Assembly (NCBI GenBank): GCA_020352215.1
Contig: CP070675.1
Coordinates: forward strand, 5,446,234-5,510,233
Source: Phycisphaerales bacterium
Lineage (GTDB): Bacteria > Planctomycetota > Phycisphaerae > Sedimentisphaerales > Anaerobacaceae
Reading direction: 5' to 3'
Length of the DNA: 64,000 bases
Positions 54,643-62,876 of this stretch are shown here, one piece after another. Every line of letters starts with the position of its first letter. Position 1 is the stretch's first letter. The position numbers and the translations under genes are program-made. The notes under the pieces are model-generated. The model saw nothing but the letters and a program-made list of their open reading frames with translations, had not been told where the DNA came from and did not search any database.

Positions 54643-56175
54643 TCAGAATCCGTAGTACTCGGCACAAGAGGCAAAGTCCTGCGAGTCTACGGTCCTGCTG
54701 TGGTCGATATCCGCACCGTCACACCAGTCGGGCGTCCGGCACCTGTCCAGCCACCTATCTGCCATAAACAGCACGTCCCTCAGGTCAATATGACTATCTT
54801 GGACAAAATCACATATCTTCTCAGGTCCTTTGATCCTCACGTCAAGCTGACCCATCCGTCGGGTCGAGAGGTAGAAGGGCTTGGCCATACCCTTGGCGAA
54901 TCCGGATGAGTAAGGGACAATCTCCCTTCCCGCAGCCCTCGCCGAGAAATAGTCGTAAAGCCGCATCGTGTCTGCAGAAACAAACCTCTCCTTCGATATG
55001 ATGATCGTGGCCACGTTGAAGACCTTTTGGGAGATGGTGTAATCGGGGACCCGCGGTCCAGCCTGGCTGATGATATCATCGATCCTGACGGTAGTTACCG
55101 GGCCGTGAAGTATCCCTGCCGACGGAGACTGATCCTGATCGTCAAAGACGAAGTGCTCTCCGACCTCATCGCGACCAATCAATCCTATCAGATACAGGGC
55201 CAGATCGGTGAAGTCCTTCGCCTTGTAATCCGGCACCAGTAGGTAATCCCCGTCATCCGGCACGAGGTCGAAGTTGAAGTGAAGGCCTTGCCCCCCCAGG
55301 CCCATCGCCCATCCCATGATCCCGGAGGCAAGATCGGAAAGGGGCCAATGCGGTATTGCATAATCGAGAGGAGGCACGATCAGCCAGTTTATCCATTGAT
55401 GGCCCAGCTCGTGCTGATATGAGGGACCGGCACCGTCGAAAAAGCCCGGGATCGGAAAGACCGTGATGCCCATCAGCCGCCCATCGCTGCCGTATGACGC
55501 GGAGCCGTCAAACACAGTCATGCCAATGCCCGTAACATCATTACGAATGTTGGCGTGAAAGCGATTCTGAAAATAGGAGACCTCATAGATCAAGTTGATG
55601 AAATCGTAGTCGTCATCGAATTCTTCATAGAAACGCCCGCACACGGCGCTGCGGAGAAAATCCTCGAAGAATTGTGGAAAGACGATGTTGACTAAGTGTT
55701 TGGTGCATTGGATGTCATGTGCCACGCGCCGGATTTGCACGGGCGGCACATCGTCGGTGAGTATGTCAAAGAAGACGTTCCATTGTCCAACCCGCTCTTT
55801 GCCAACGTAGGGCCGCACATAGCCGATGAAATTGCGGTAGACATCATCCGGCGTGAAGTTATGTAGGATGTCACGCACCGCCACGATGACCGTATACACA
55901 CCGTCACCGGCAACTTTATCTGCTAAATTTCCGTCGTCGCGCATAAGCACTTCAATCCCGCTGGATGCCAGCATGAGCGTCACCGCCGTCGGCTTGCCTT
56001 CGACCTTGACTTCCAGACGCACGTTCTCCGGACTGGAAACATCTACCACCATGGGTGTGGTTCGCCGGTAGACTGCACTTACCCCGGCCGCCCTCGGGCC
56101 GTTAGCGCAATAGAGAATCACCAAAACGACGGCAGCGCTCTTCCTCCACAACCTCGAACTCCCTGACTTGGTCAT
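54643..56175 (-). CDS. Exported putative metalloprotease with dockerin-like C-terminus
   Basis: 510 residues from ATG 56175 (GGAGG upstream). The signal peptide is SAAVVLVILYCANGPRAAG. An Ig-like domain (about 35-115, with RDDGNLADKVAGDGVYTVIV) is followed by a region with H255-E-L-G-H259-QW, an HExxH zinc site. A matching third ligand is not clear. The last 50 residues carry two EF-hand-like loops of dockerin type, DSHIDLRDVLFMADRW and DIDHSRTVDSQDFASCAEYY. This pair is common at the ends of planctomycetal surface proteins. A promoter lies at 56284-56312. It converges on the sigma gene with a 35-base gap. Confidence 0.75.
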   Translation of the reverse strand: MTKSGSSRLWRKSAAVVLVILYCANGPRAAGVSAVYRRTTPMVVDVSSPENVRLEVKVEGKPTAVTLMLASSGIEVLMRDDGNLADKVAGDGVYTVIVAVRDILHNFTPDDVYRNFIGYVRPYVGKERVGQWNVFFDILTDDVPPVQIRRVAHDIQCTKHLVNIVFPQFFEDFLRSAVCGRFYEEFDDDYDFINLIYEVSYFQNRFHANIRNDVTGIGMTVFDGSASYGSDGRLMGITVFPIPGFFDGAGPSYQHELGHQWINWLIVPPLDYAIPHWPLSDLASGIMGWAMGLGGQGLHFNFDLVPDDGDYLLVPDYKAKDFTDLALYLIGLIGRDEVGEHFVFDDQDQSPSAGILHGPVTTVRIDDIISQAGPRVPDYTISQKVFNVATIIISKERFVSADTMRLYDYFSARAAGREIVPYSSGFAKGMAKPFYLSTRRMGQLDVRIKGPEKICDFVQDSHIDLRDVLFMADRWLDRCRTPDWCDGADIDHSRTVDSQDFASCAEYYGF

Positions 56176-56283
56176 TCTTCCATCCTCCGCCCCAACCTCT
56201 TTTGCGGTAGCCCGCCCTCTGTAACCTGCAATCCACGACCGCAACGACCGGCTGACAGACCACCACCACTGGCCTATGGACAC

Positions 56284-56312
56284 AGCTTATCACATTCACA
56301 CAGATTTGTCAA
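56284..56312 (-). promoter_or_regulatory. Promoter of the dockerin-tailed metalloprotease gene
   Basis: Minus strand: TTGACA (56307-56312), 17-base spacer, TAAGCT (56284-56289). It predicts a leader of about 100 bases before ATG 56175. Confidence 0.55.
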
Positions 56313-56370
56313 AACGTGTGGGGTGGGGCTCGCCTCACCATCATCCCAAAAGAAGCAAGCAGCCGCAGAC

Positions 56371-56690
56371 ATTAAGTCTCTAAGCAATTTCGTTGGTGCA
56401 ATCGGCAGCAAGACGAAGGTGGTTGTCGAGGAAGACCCAATGGCGTGCCGGCTGTTTCGCAATCTTTGCTCTAACGTAGATCGATTCGAGGTATGTGATC
56501 CGCGCGGCAATGAACTCATTAGTTGTGACAGTGAGAAGGATAACGCGTGGACCTGTTGAGAACCAAGTTCCGGAACGGAGGGCAACGGTGGCGGTCTGCC
56601 AAAATAGGCGAAAAGAGCGGCTTCTTAACGCAAGTACCTCGCTTTTCAGCTGTTTCTTGCAGCATGGCACGCTGAATCTGCCACAAGATC
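56371..56690 (+). pseudogene. IS110-family transposase remnant (N-terminal part)
   Basis: The frame reads VGAIGSKTKVVVEEDPMACR, then LFRNLCSNVDRFEVCDPRGN. This follows the IS110 pattern of a VVVEEGPMA strand and a VVCDPRxNxLI strand from the DEDD catalytic domain. The frame then breaks near 56545, and a shifted frame continues as VDLLRTKFRNGGQRW to a stop at 56673. The first catalytic Asp region and all of the second half are missing. The rest of 56313-56784 shows nothing else. Confidence 0.65.
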
Positions 56691-56784
56691 GTTGAAATTG
56701 AGATGAACTTACGGTATTACAGGACTTGTGGCAGACACAAGTGTTTCTGTGAAGTGCGAATAGGAAATGTCGGAGTAGAACCTT

Positions 56785-58872
56785 TTGAGAAAATCTTCAA
56801 AATCTCCGGCCCCTTCAACGGCTTATCTTGCCATGACACATGAAATGGACAGGCGGGACTTTCTGCTGTACGGAGGCGCCGGCATAGGGGCATTGGCGCT
56901 GGCACCCACCAGTTGCGGGCGTACAGAGAGTACGAAGCGCCCCGCCGGCAAAGGCAGAACAGAACCGGGGTGGCTCAAGCCGTCGCTTGAGTTCTCGCAA
57001 GCGCCCTTCTGGTTCTGGAACGACAGACTCTCGGAAGCAGAGATCGTGCGCCAGCTCGATGATTTCAGGGCGCACGGAGTCCACGCCTTCGTAATTCACG
57101 CGCGGGCCGGCCTGCCGCGAGACCTCGGCTGGATGAGCGAGGGCCTGATTGGGTTCATGCGGTTCGCGATCGAAGAGGCGGCCAAGCGTAAGATGTGGGT
57201 GGTGCTGTACGATGAGGGCATGTATCCCAGCGGCTCGTCCAGCGGACAAGTCGTGGCTGAGAATTCCGCGTTCCGAACGCGGGGACTGTTTCACATCGAC
57301 CTCGATACCGCTGAGCCGAACACCGAACAGCATGGCATCCGCATCGGCGACGGGGAACTCATCCTCAGAGAAGGCCAGAACCTAGTCACGGTCGTAGAGC
57401 GCAAGACAAACGGCCATCGGATTGCAGTAATCGACAGGGCCATCCGAGATGGTTATTCAGTTATCCGCGGCCTGCACTTCCTCGAGGACGACCCGCCGCG
57501 TCGGCCGAACCGCAGAGAGGTGCCGGAGAATGCGCCGCCGGCAGCCGACATTCTGAATCCCGAGGCTGTGCAATGCTTCATCCGACTCGTCTACCAGCGC
57601 TTCTATGATGAACTGGAGGAGCATTTCGGCAAGACGGTCAAGGCGATCTTCACAGACGAGCCATCGTTTTTAGCTAAGAGGGCCGAACGCGGCGCCGTTC
57701 CGGGGACAACTGGGATTCTTGAACACGTAAGCTCGTGGCTCGGTTATGATTTCACACCCCATCTGTCCGAGCTATGGTACGATGATGAGCCGGATGCCCG
57801 TCGATACCGTACGGACTACAACCGCGCGCTGCAGGCGAGGCTGGAGGAAACCTTCTATCGCCAGATCTACGAGTGGTGCGAGAGACACCGGATCGCCCTC
57901 GTGGGACATCCTGCCGCCCCGGATGACATTGGGCATCTGCGGCATTTTCATATCCCGGGACAAGACATCGTGTGGCGCTACATTGAACCGGGCAAATCCA
58001 ATGCCCTTGAGGGGGCACAGTCCACGCAAGGCAAATGCGCATCTTCGGCGATGATTCATCTTGGCCGACGCCGTAACGCAAATGAGTATTGCGGTGCCTA
58101 TGGACATAACTTCACATTCGAGGAGATGAAGTGGCTGACGGGCTGGCTTGTTGTGCGCGGATGCAACATGCTGATCCCGCACGCCTTCTACTACTCGGTG
58201 CGGGGCCCGCGGATAGATGAGCGGCCACCCGACGTCGGTCCCAACAGCCCGTGGTGGGAGCAGTACAAGCCCTTCGCCGACGCCTGCCGCCGGCTGTGCT
58301 GGCTCAACACCGATAGCAAGCATGTGTGCGGGCTCGCAATCCTGGGGCTAAACGACCACCTGCCCGGGCGAGCGGCCAAGATATGCTTTCAACATCAGCG
58401 CGATTTCAACTACATCGAGGCCCTTCATCTTTGGGAAGATGCACGGGTACGGGGCGATGGGATCCACATCGCAGGCATGCACTATCACGCCCTGATTGCT
58501 GAGAACGAGCCGCCGGAAAAAGCAAAAGATGCAATAGAAATCCTGCAGAAGGCGGGGCGAGTCATAAGGTTCGACGGGACCGTGACGGAGGCGCAATTAC
58601 TGCAGTGCATCGATCAGCTTGTGCCGGTCGATGTAAGTGTTTCTCCGAAAGCAAGCGATCTGAGGGTGCGCCACGTCGTGAAGAACAGGACCGGCTACTA
58701 CATTCTTTTCAACGAGGGACAGAAATCCCTGGAAGTCAGGTTAGAGACATCAGCCAAGGGCAAACGTATTCTGCTCGATCCGGAGACCGGTCGTGATGAG
58801 GCAATCGAGGACGAGGCCCCCCTCCTGCTTAAGCCACACGCCCTGCGAGTGCTCATGACTACCCAGTCTTAG
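56785..58872 (+). CDS. Tat-exported glycoside-hydrolase-like protein (GH106-related)
   Basis: The frame opens at TTG 56785, with GGAG 10 bases upstream, and has ATGs at 56833 and 56845. The last two give a standard twin-arginine signal (MDRRDFLLYGGAGIGALALA, then PTSC). The mature part opens FSQAPFWFWNDRLSEAEIVR, with VHAFVIHARAGLP next. This is the usual start of GH106-type alpha-L-rhamnosidase-like proteins. AIFTDEPSFL and NEYCGAYGHNFTFEEMKWLT hold candidate acid residues of the barrel. At under 700 residues it is shorter than typical GH106 and lacks the C-terminal jelly rolls. The substrate is unknown. Confidence 0.65.
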   Translation: MRKSSKSPAPSTAYLAMTHEMDRRDFLLYGGAGIGALALAPTSCGRTESTKRPAGKGRTEPGWLKPSLEFSQAPFWFWNDRLSEAEIVRQLDDFRAHGVHAFVIHARAGLPRDLGWMSEGLIGFMRFAIEEAAKRKMWVVLYDEGMYPSGSSSGQVVAENSAFRTRGLFHIDLDTAEPNTEQHGIRIGDGELILREGQNLVTVVERKTNGHRIAVIDRAIRDGYSVIRGLHFLEDDPPRRPNRREVPENAPPAADILNPEAVQCFIRLVYQRFYDELEEHFGKTVKAIFTDEPSFLAKRAERGAVPGTTGILEHVSSWLGYDFTPHLSELWYDDEPDARRYRTDYNRALQARLEETFYRQIYEWCERHRIALVGHPAAPDDIGHLRHFHIPGQDIVWRYIEPGKSNALEGAQSTQGKCASSAMIHLGRRRNANEYCGAYGHNFTFEEMKWLTGWLVVRGCNMLIPHAFYYSVRGPRIDERPPDVGPNSPWWEQYKPFADACRRLCWLNTDSKHVCGLAILGLNDHLPGRAAKICFQHQRDFNYIEALHLWEDARVRGDGIHIAGMHYHALIAENEPPEKAKDAIEILQKAGRVIRFDGTVTEAQLLQCIDQLVPVDVSVSPKASDLRVRHVVKNRTGYYILFNEGQKSLEVRLETSAKGKRILLDPETGRDEAIEDEAPLLLKPHALRVLMTTQS

Positions 58873-58917
58873 AACGCGCCACTTACTTCCGTGTAACAAC
58901 ATATCAAAGACGATCTT

Positions 58918-59571
58918 ATGGATAAACAAAAGAACGGATGGTCGCAGTTCACTCGCCCGCGCTGCTTGGCTGCGCTTGCAGTCATCATGGTCGGCATCTC
59001 CGCCGGTGGGTACGTGGTCCTGAGCCGTTTCGACTTCGCCGGGAGCAGCACGCGCGGTCCGCAGATCCAGGACCAGCCGTCGCGAACGTGGGCGCAGCCT
59101 GTAGAGTTGCCGGGTCTGCCGAACCTTCACAAGGTCTCGGAAGATTTGTACCGCGGGGCACAGCCGACCGCCGAGGGAATGCAGCAGCTCAAGAACCTCG
59201 GCGTCAAGACGATCATCAATTTGCGGTCACTACACTCCGATCGCGACGAGATCGGAGAAACCAAACTGCGCTACGTGCACATACGAATGACGCCATTGGG
59301 GGCTGAGGATGAGGACGTCATCCGCTTTTTGCGGGTCATCGCCGACGCCAACAGCACGCCGGCCTTTGTGCACTGCCAGCGCGGCGCCGACCGCACCGGC
59401 CTGATGTGCGCGATATATCGCATCGTCGTCCAGGACTGGAGCAAGGCCGACGCCATCGAGGAAATGACCAACGGCGGCTTCGGCTTCTACGAAGGCTGGG
59501 AAAACCTCATCGAGTACATCAACGATCTAAACATCGCGGAGATAAGACGCGAGGCGAGTCTGGAGGTCTGA
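58918..59571 (+). CDS. Membrane-anchored dual-specificity/tyrosine phosphatase-like protein
   Basis: 217 residues. One N-terminal membrane helix (LAALAVIMVGISAGGYVVLS) anchors the protein with the domain outside. The domain reads LYRGAQPTAEGMQQLKNLGV, then KTIINLRSLHSDRDE, typical of small DSP-like phosphatases. The active site is H152-C153-QRGADR-T160 with the full C-x5-R loop (Cys153, Arg159), and the general acid can be in RMTPLGAEDEDV. Relatives act on phospholipids, inositol phosphates or proteins. The gene begins 45 bases after the glycosidase-like gene and may be co-transcribed. Confidence 0.85.
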   Translation: MDKQKNGWSQFTRPRCLAALAVIMVGISAGGYVVLSRFDFAGSSTRGPQIQDQPSRTWAQPVELPGLPNLHKVSEDLYRGAQPTAEGMQQLKNLGVKTIINLRSLHSDRDEIGETKLRYVHIRMTPLGAEDEDVIRFLRVIADANSTPAFVHCQRGADRTGLMCAIYRIVVQDWSKADAIEEMTNGGFGFYEGWENLIEYINDLNIAEIRREASLEV

Positions 59572-59631
59572 TATCCGGGAAATCCAATGGATTCCCGTCA
59601 TCTATCCCATGCGTGGTACGGCGCAGGGACG

Positions 59632-59660
59632 TTGACACGCGGAATTGGTCCGGCTAATAT
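59632..59660 (+). promoter_or_regulatory. Promoter of tsaD placing the transcript start at the ATG
   Basis: TTGACA (59632-59637), 17-base spacer, TAATAT (59655-59660). Transcription would begin near 59667, one base before the ATG at 59668. The mRNA would be leaderless or start inside the gene. Confidence 0.55.
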
Positions 59661-59667
59661 CGGTTTG

Positions 59668-60738
59668 ATGGAAGCAGAAGAAGAACGAGCGACGAGTCAC
59701 GAGCCACGAGAGGCGGTCAACATCTTAGGGATCGAGACCAGTTGCGACGAGACGGCAGCGGCAGTGGTGGCCGATGGGCGGATTGTGAAATCGTCGGTCG
59801 TGGCGTCCCAGACGAAGCTGCACGAGAAGTACGGCGGCGTCGTGCCGGAGGTCGCCTCCCGTGCGCATATCGAGAAGATATACCCTGTTATAGCGGAGGC
59901 TATCGAACAAGCGCAGGTGACCAGGGATGAGATCGACGCGGTCGCCGTTGCAAACCAGCCGGGATTGACCATCGCTCTCGTCGTCGGCGTCACCGCGGCC
60001 AAGACGCTGAGCTTTGCGTGGGAAAAGCCTCTAATCGCAATCAATCATTTGCACGCGCACCTACAATCAGCGATGCTTGACGAAGAACACTTGGAGCTGC
60101 CGGCAGTGGCCCTGATCGTATCGGGCGGACATACGTGCCTCTACGATTGCGAGTCGCCGTTGGAGCTGCAATTGCTCGGCTCGACCATCGACGATGCGGC
60201 GGGCGAGGCGTTCGATAAGGTCGCTACGATCCTGAGGCTACCCTATCCTGGCGGGCCGAGTATTGAGAAGGCCGCTAAGGACGGGGACCCAAGCGCAGTT
60301 CAGTTTCCGCGCTCCATGCTCGGGCCTGATTCGCTGGATTTTTCCTTCAGCGGGATCAAGACGGCGGTGCTGTACCACTGCCGGGGTCAGGACATGAAGG
60401 GCGAAAACAGGGTCGATTCGATGAGCCGGCAGCAAATCGCCGATATCGCGGCCTCGTTTCAAGCGGCGATTATCGAGGTTCTCGTCAAGAAGACGCTGCG
60501 GGCTGCGGAGAAAATCGACGCGAAGACCGTCCTGCTGGGCGGAGGAGTGGCGGCCAACAATGCACTAAGGGACGCCATACAGCAAATGTGTGACTCGTCG
60601 GTCCCTGCGAGAAAACTACTTGTCGCGCCGAAACCATATTGCACTGATAACGCGGTTATGGTAGCCTCTCTGGCGTACTATAAATTCAAGGCCGGGCTCT
60701 TTGCAGATCTGTCTTTGGAAGCAAAGGCACATGGGTAG
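59668..60738 (+). CDS. tsaD: tRNA threonylcarbamoyladenosine transferase TsaD
   Basis: 356 residues from ATG 59668, slightly longer than usual (about 340). TsaD transfers the threonylcarbamoyl group from TC-AMP to A37 of tRNAs that read ANN codons, with TsaB and TsaE. Motifs: NILGIETSCDETAAAVV, PEVASRAHIEKI, the metal-binding INHLHAHLQSA (H-x3-H), ALIVSGGHTCLY, AGEAFDKVA, LDFSFSGIKTAVLY and LLGGGVAANNALRD. The first 16 codons before VNILGIETS come from a repeat-like segment (GAGTCACGAGCCACGAG, 59694-59710) and are unlike other TsaD N-termini. A promoter at 59632-59660 puts the transcript start at this ATG. Confidence 0.96.
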   Translation: MEAEEERATSHEPREAVNILGIETSCDETAAAVVADGRIVKSSVVASQTKLHEKYGGVVPEVASRAHIEKIYPVIAEAIEQAQVTRDEIDAVAVANQPGLTIALVVGVTAAKTLSFAWEKPLIAINHLHAHLQSAMLDEEHLELPAVALIVSGGHTCLYDCESPLELQLLGSTIDDAAGEAFDKVATILRLPYPGGPSIEKAAKDGDPSAVQFPRSMLGPDSLDFSFSGIKTAVLYHCRGQDMKGENRVDSMSRQQIADIAASFQAAIIEVLVKKTLRAAEKIDAKTVLLGGGVAANNALRDAIQQMCDSSVPARKLLVAPKPYCTDNAVMVASLAYYKFKAGLFADLSLEAKAHG

Positions 60739-60810
60739 TTGGCGGCGAGTAGAGAGTGGTGAGCGGCTATTACTGACGAGCCACGAATCTCGAATCAAGG
60801 TAGGTGAAGT
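60739..60810. repeat. Short gap with GAGCCACGAATCTCGAAT-type repeat
   Basis: The segment 60775-60800 (ACGAGCCACGAATCTCGAAT) is of the same family as the tsaD start (59685-59711) and the stretch near 19975-20036. These look like copies of one short dispersed element with a GAGTCACGAGCCACGAG core. Confidence 0.45.
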
Positions 60811-61578
60811 ATTCAAGCTGAGCAACTGAGAGAACTATTCGAGCAAGTCAAGGCTGGCGAGGTGGACATACAAGATGCGATTGAGAAGCTTCGCCACTTG
60901 CCGTTTGAGAACCTGGGGTTCGCGTGTATAGACCACCACCGCCAGATCCGGCGGGGCTTTCCCGAAGTCATTTACTGTCCCGGCAAAACCACCGAGCAGA
61001 TCATCGAGATATTCCGGAGTTTGGCGGCAAAAGGCAATAACGTCCTTGCAACCAGGGCCGAAGAGCACGTCTTTGAGGCACTTGCCAAGACAGGTGAATT
61101 CCCAAAGGCCCGCTATGAGGAGCTGGCCAAGGCAATCGTGCTGGAACAGAAAGAGACCGAGCATTCCAAGACAGTTTTGCCGATAGTGACAGCCGGAACC
61201 GCCGATCTGCCCGTGGCGACCGAAGCGAAAGTGACGGCGGAGATCATGGGCCAGCGGACCGACCTGATCTGTGACGTCGGCGTGGCCGGGCTACACAGGT
61301 TGTTCGGACATCTGCCGAAGCTCCAGAAGGCCAATATCATAATCGTTGTTGCAGGCATGGAAGGTGCGCTGGCAAGCGTCATGGGCGGCCTGGTTAGCTG
61401 CCCCGTAATTGCTGTGCCGACAAGTGTCGGCTATGGCTCCAGCTTCGAAGGGCTCTCGGCGCTATTGACGATGCTCAATAGCTGTGCCTCGGGTGTTACC
61501 GTCGTCAATATCGACAACGGCTTCTCGGCGGCGGTCACGGCCACTCTGATAAACAGAAAGATAGAAGCAAACAGGTAA
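60811..61578 (+). CDS. larB: LarB, nicotinate-derived cofactor carboxylase; start codon non-standard
   Basis: LarB carboxylates and hydrolyses nicotinate adenine dinucleotide in making the nickel-pincer cofactor of lactate racemase. The C-terminal 160 residues are the AIR-carboxylase-like domain (TVLPIVTAGTADLPVATEAK, VCDVG-type CDVGVAGLHRL, VVAGMEGALASVMGGL). The family start is LRELFEQVKAGEVDIQDAIE...LPFENLGFACIDHHR. The frame includes this whole start but has no ATG, GTG or TTG before GTG 60862, which would cut off 12 conserved residues. Candidates are ATT 60811 (AGGTGA just upstream) or CTG 60826. TGA at 60805 closes the frame. nnrD follows with a 1-base gap. No larC is seen here. Confidence 0.85.
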   Translation: MQAEQLRELFEQVKAGEVDIQDAIEKLRHLPFENLGFACIDHHRQIRRGFPEVIYCPGKTTEQIIEIFRSLAAKGNNVLATRAEEHVFEALAKTGEFPKARYEELAKAIVLEQKETEHSKTVLPIVTAGTADLPVATEAKVTAEIMGQRTDLICDVGVAGLHRLFGHLPKLQKANIIIVVAGMEGALASVMGGLVSCPVIAVPTSVGYGSSFEGLSALLTMLNSCASGVTVVNIDNGFSAAVTATLINRKIEANR

Positions 61579-61579
61579 A

Positions 61580-62440
61580 ATGCAAACAGTCAGTGACATC
61601 CCGAAATTGAAGCCGAGAGAGATTGACGGGCACAAGGGTGACTATGGCAAGGTATGCATCATCGCCGGCAGCGTGGGTATGAGCGGGGCCGCCGCCCTGG
61701 CGGGTCGGGCCGCCCTGCGAGCGGGCGCCGGGCTCGCGCGGGTTGCGACGGCAAAGAGCGCCCAGCCGGTGGTCGCTTCGATCGAGCCGTCGTATACGAC
61801 CATTCCACTCGCAGAGGACAGCGCTGGCAGAATATCGGCCAAGGCCATCAATACGATCCTGAATGCCGTTCGTGATAACGACGCTGTGGCGTTCGGCCCC
61901 GGCGTTGGCATCAGCAGCGGCCTGCAATCTGTCGTGAGAACGCTTATTGGGCTGGAGAATGTCCGCCTGGCGATAGACGGTGACGGCCTGAATAACCTCA
62001 GCAAGCTGGGGGACTGGCCGAGCCTCTCAAAGGCCCAGGTCGTGCTTACCCCTCATCCCGGTGAAATGAAGCGGCTTTGGTCCGGACTGCTCAGAGAGCA
62101 GCAGCCCACCGACCGTCAGCAGCAAGCCCTGCAATTTGCGCAGCACAGCAAGACCGTTGTGGTACTCAAGGGAGCGGGCACCGTTGTCACCGATGGGGAC
62201 AAGGTCTACGTGAACGAAACCGGCAACCCCGGAATGGCAACGGCCGGATCGGGGGACGTACTGACAGGTGTAATAACTGCACTGATGGGGCAGGGTATGA
62301 GTAATCTGGACGCAGCGATTCTGGGCGTTCACGTTCACGGACTGGCCGGTGACATCGCCGCCGACGAATTAGGCGAAGTCAGTGTGACGGCTACGGACAT
62401 ACTGGAAGGGCTAAGCGAGGCCTTTATGGAGGTCCCGTAA
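61580..62440 (+). CDS. nnrD: ADP-dependent NAD(P)H-hydrate dehydratase
   Basis: 286 residues. The enzyme repairs the S form of hydrated NAD(P)H with ADP as phosphate donor. The ribokinase-like fold shows GDYGKVCIIAGSVGMSGAAA, then VAFGPGVGIS, LAIDGDGLNNLSKLGD, VVLTPHPGEMKRL, VVVLKGAGTVVTDGD and the catalytic NPGMATAGSGDVLTGVI. The fused N-terminal epimerase (NnrE) of YjeF-type proteins is absent. The ATG is one base after the larB stop, so the genes are co-transcribed. Both proteins handle nicotinamide or nicotinate dinucleotides. Confidence 0.93.
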   Translation: MQTVSDIPKLKPREIDGHKGDYGKVCIIAGSVGMSGAAALAGRAALRAGAGLARVATAKSAQPVVASIEPSYTTIPLAEDSAGRISAKAINTILNAVRDNDAVAFGPGVGISSGLQSVVRTLIGLENVRLAIDGDGLNNLSKLGDWPSLSKAQVVLTPHPGEMKRLWSGLLREQQPTDRQQQALQFAQHSKTVVVLKGAGTVVTDGDKVYVNETGNPGMATAGSGDVLTGVITALMGQGMSNLDAAILGVHVHGLAGDIAADELGEVSVTATDILEGLSEAFMEVP

Positions 62441-62465
62441 CTCATCTTTGGAGAAAGGCTGTACG

Positions 62466-62810
62466 ATGACACAGGAGGTTAAAGAATTCTTCGAAAAGGC
62501 CAGGAGTGATATAGCGAAGATGAAGGAGCTGACTCCTAATACAATCAACGGCTTTGCAGCACTGTTCAGCAAGGTCATGCAGGATGGGGCGATTTCTCTC
62601 CTGGAGAAAGAGTTTGTCGCCGTAGGCATAGCTGTAGCTCAGCTGTGTACTCCCTGCATCCGTGCGCACGTGAAGAAGTGCCTGGACGCAGGAGCAACGA
62701 AAGAACAAGTTCTGGAAGCAGCCTCTGTCGCGGTCGTGATGGGCGGGGGGCCCGCGTACATGCACATGTCAGCCGTGTTGGATGCGCTCGAAGCACTCGA
62801 AAGTCAATGA
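62466..62810 (+). CDS. Carboxymuconolactone decarboxylase / AhpD-like protein
   Basis: 114 residues from ATG 62466 (AAAGG upstream). The core TPNTINGFAALFSKVM, then LLEKEFVAVGIAVAQLCTPC and IRAHV gives the AhpD active site: E, then C61-x2-C64 with H68. Members with CxxC are peroxidase or disulfide-reductase partners. The tail VLEAASVAVVMGGGPAYMH matches the family. It lies 25 bases after nnrD and 66 before the symporter, so it is in the same unit. Confidence 0.9.
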   Translation: MTQEVKEFFEKARSDIAKMKELTPNTINGFAALFSKVMQDGAISLLEKEFVAVGIAVAQLCTPCIRAHVKKCLDAGATKEQVLEAASVAVVMGGGPAYMHMSAVLDALEALESQ

Positions 62811-62876
62811 TTGGCTGAGGTGATGGATCGGAGCGAGTGGATAAGTTAAGGGATAGGTAAAGAGAAAGGATCTGTT

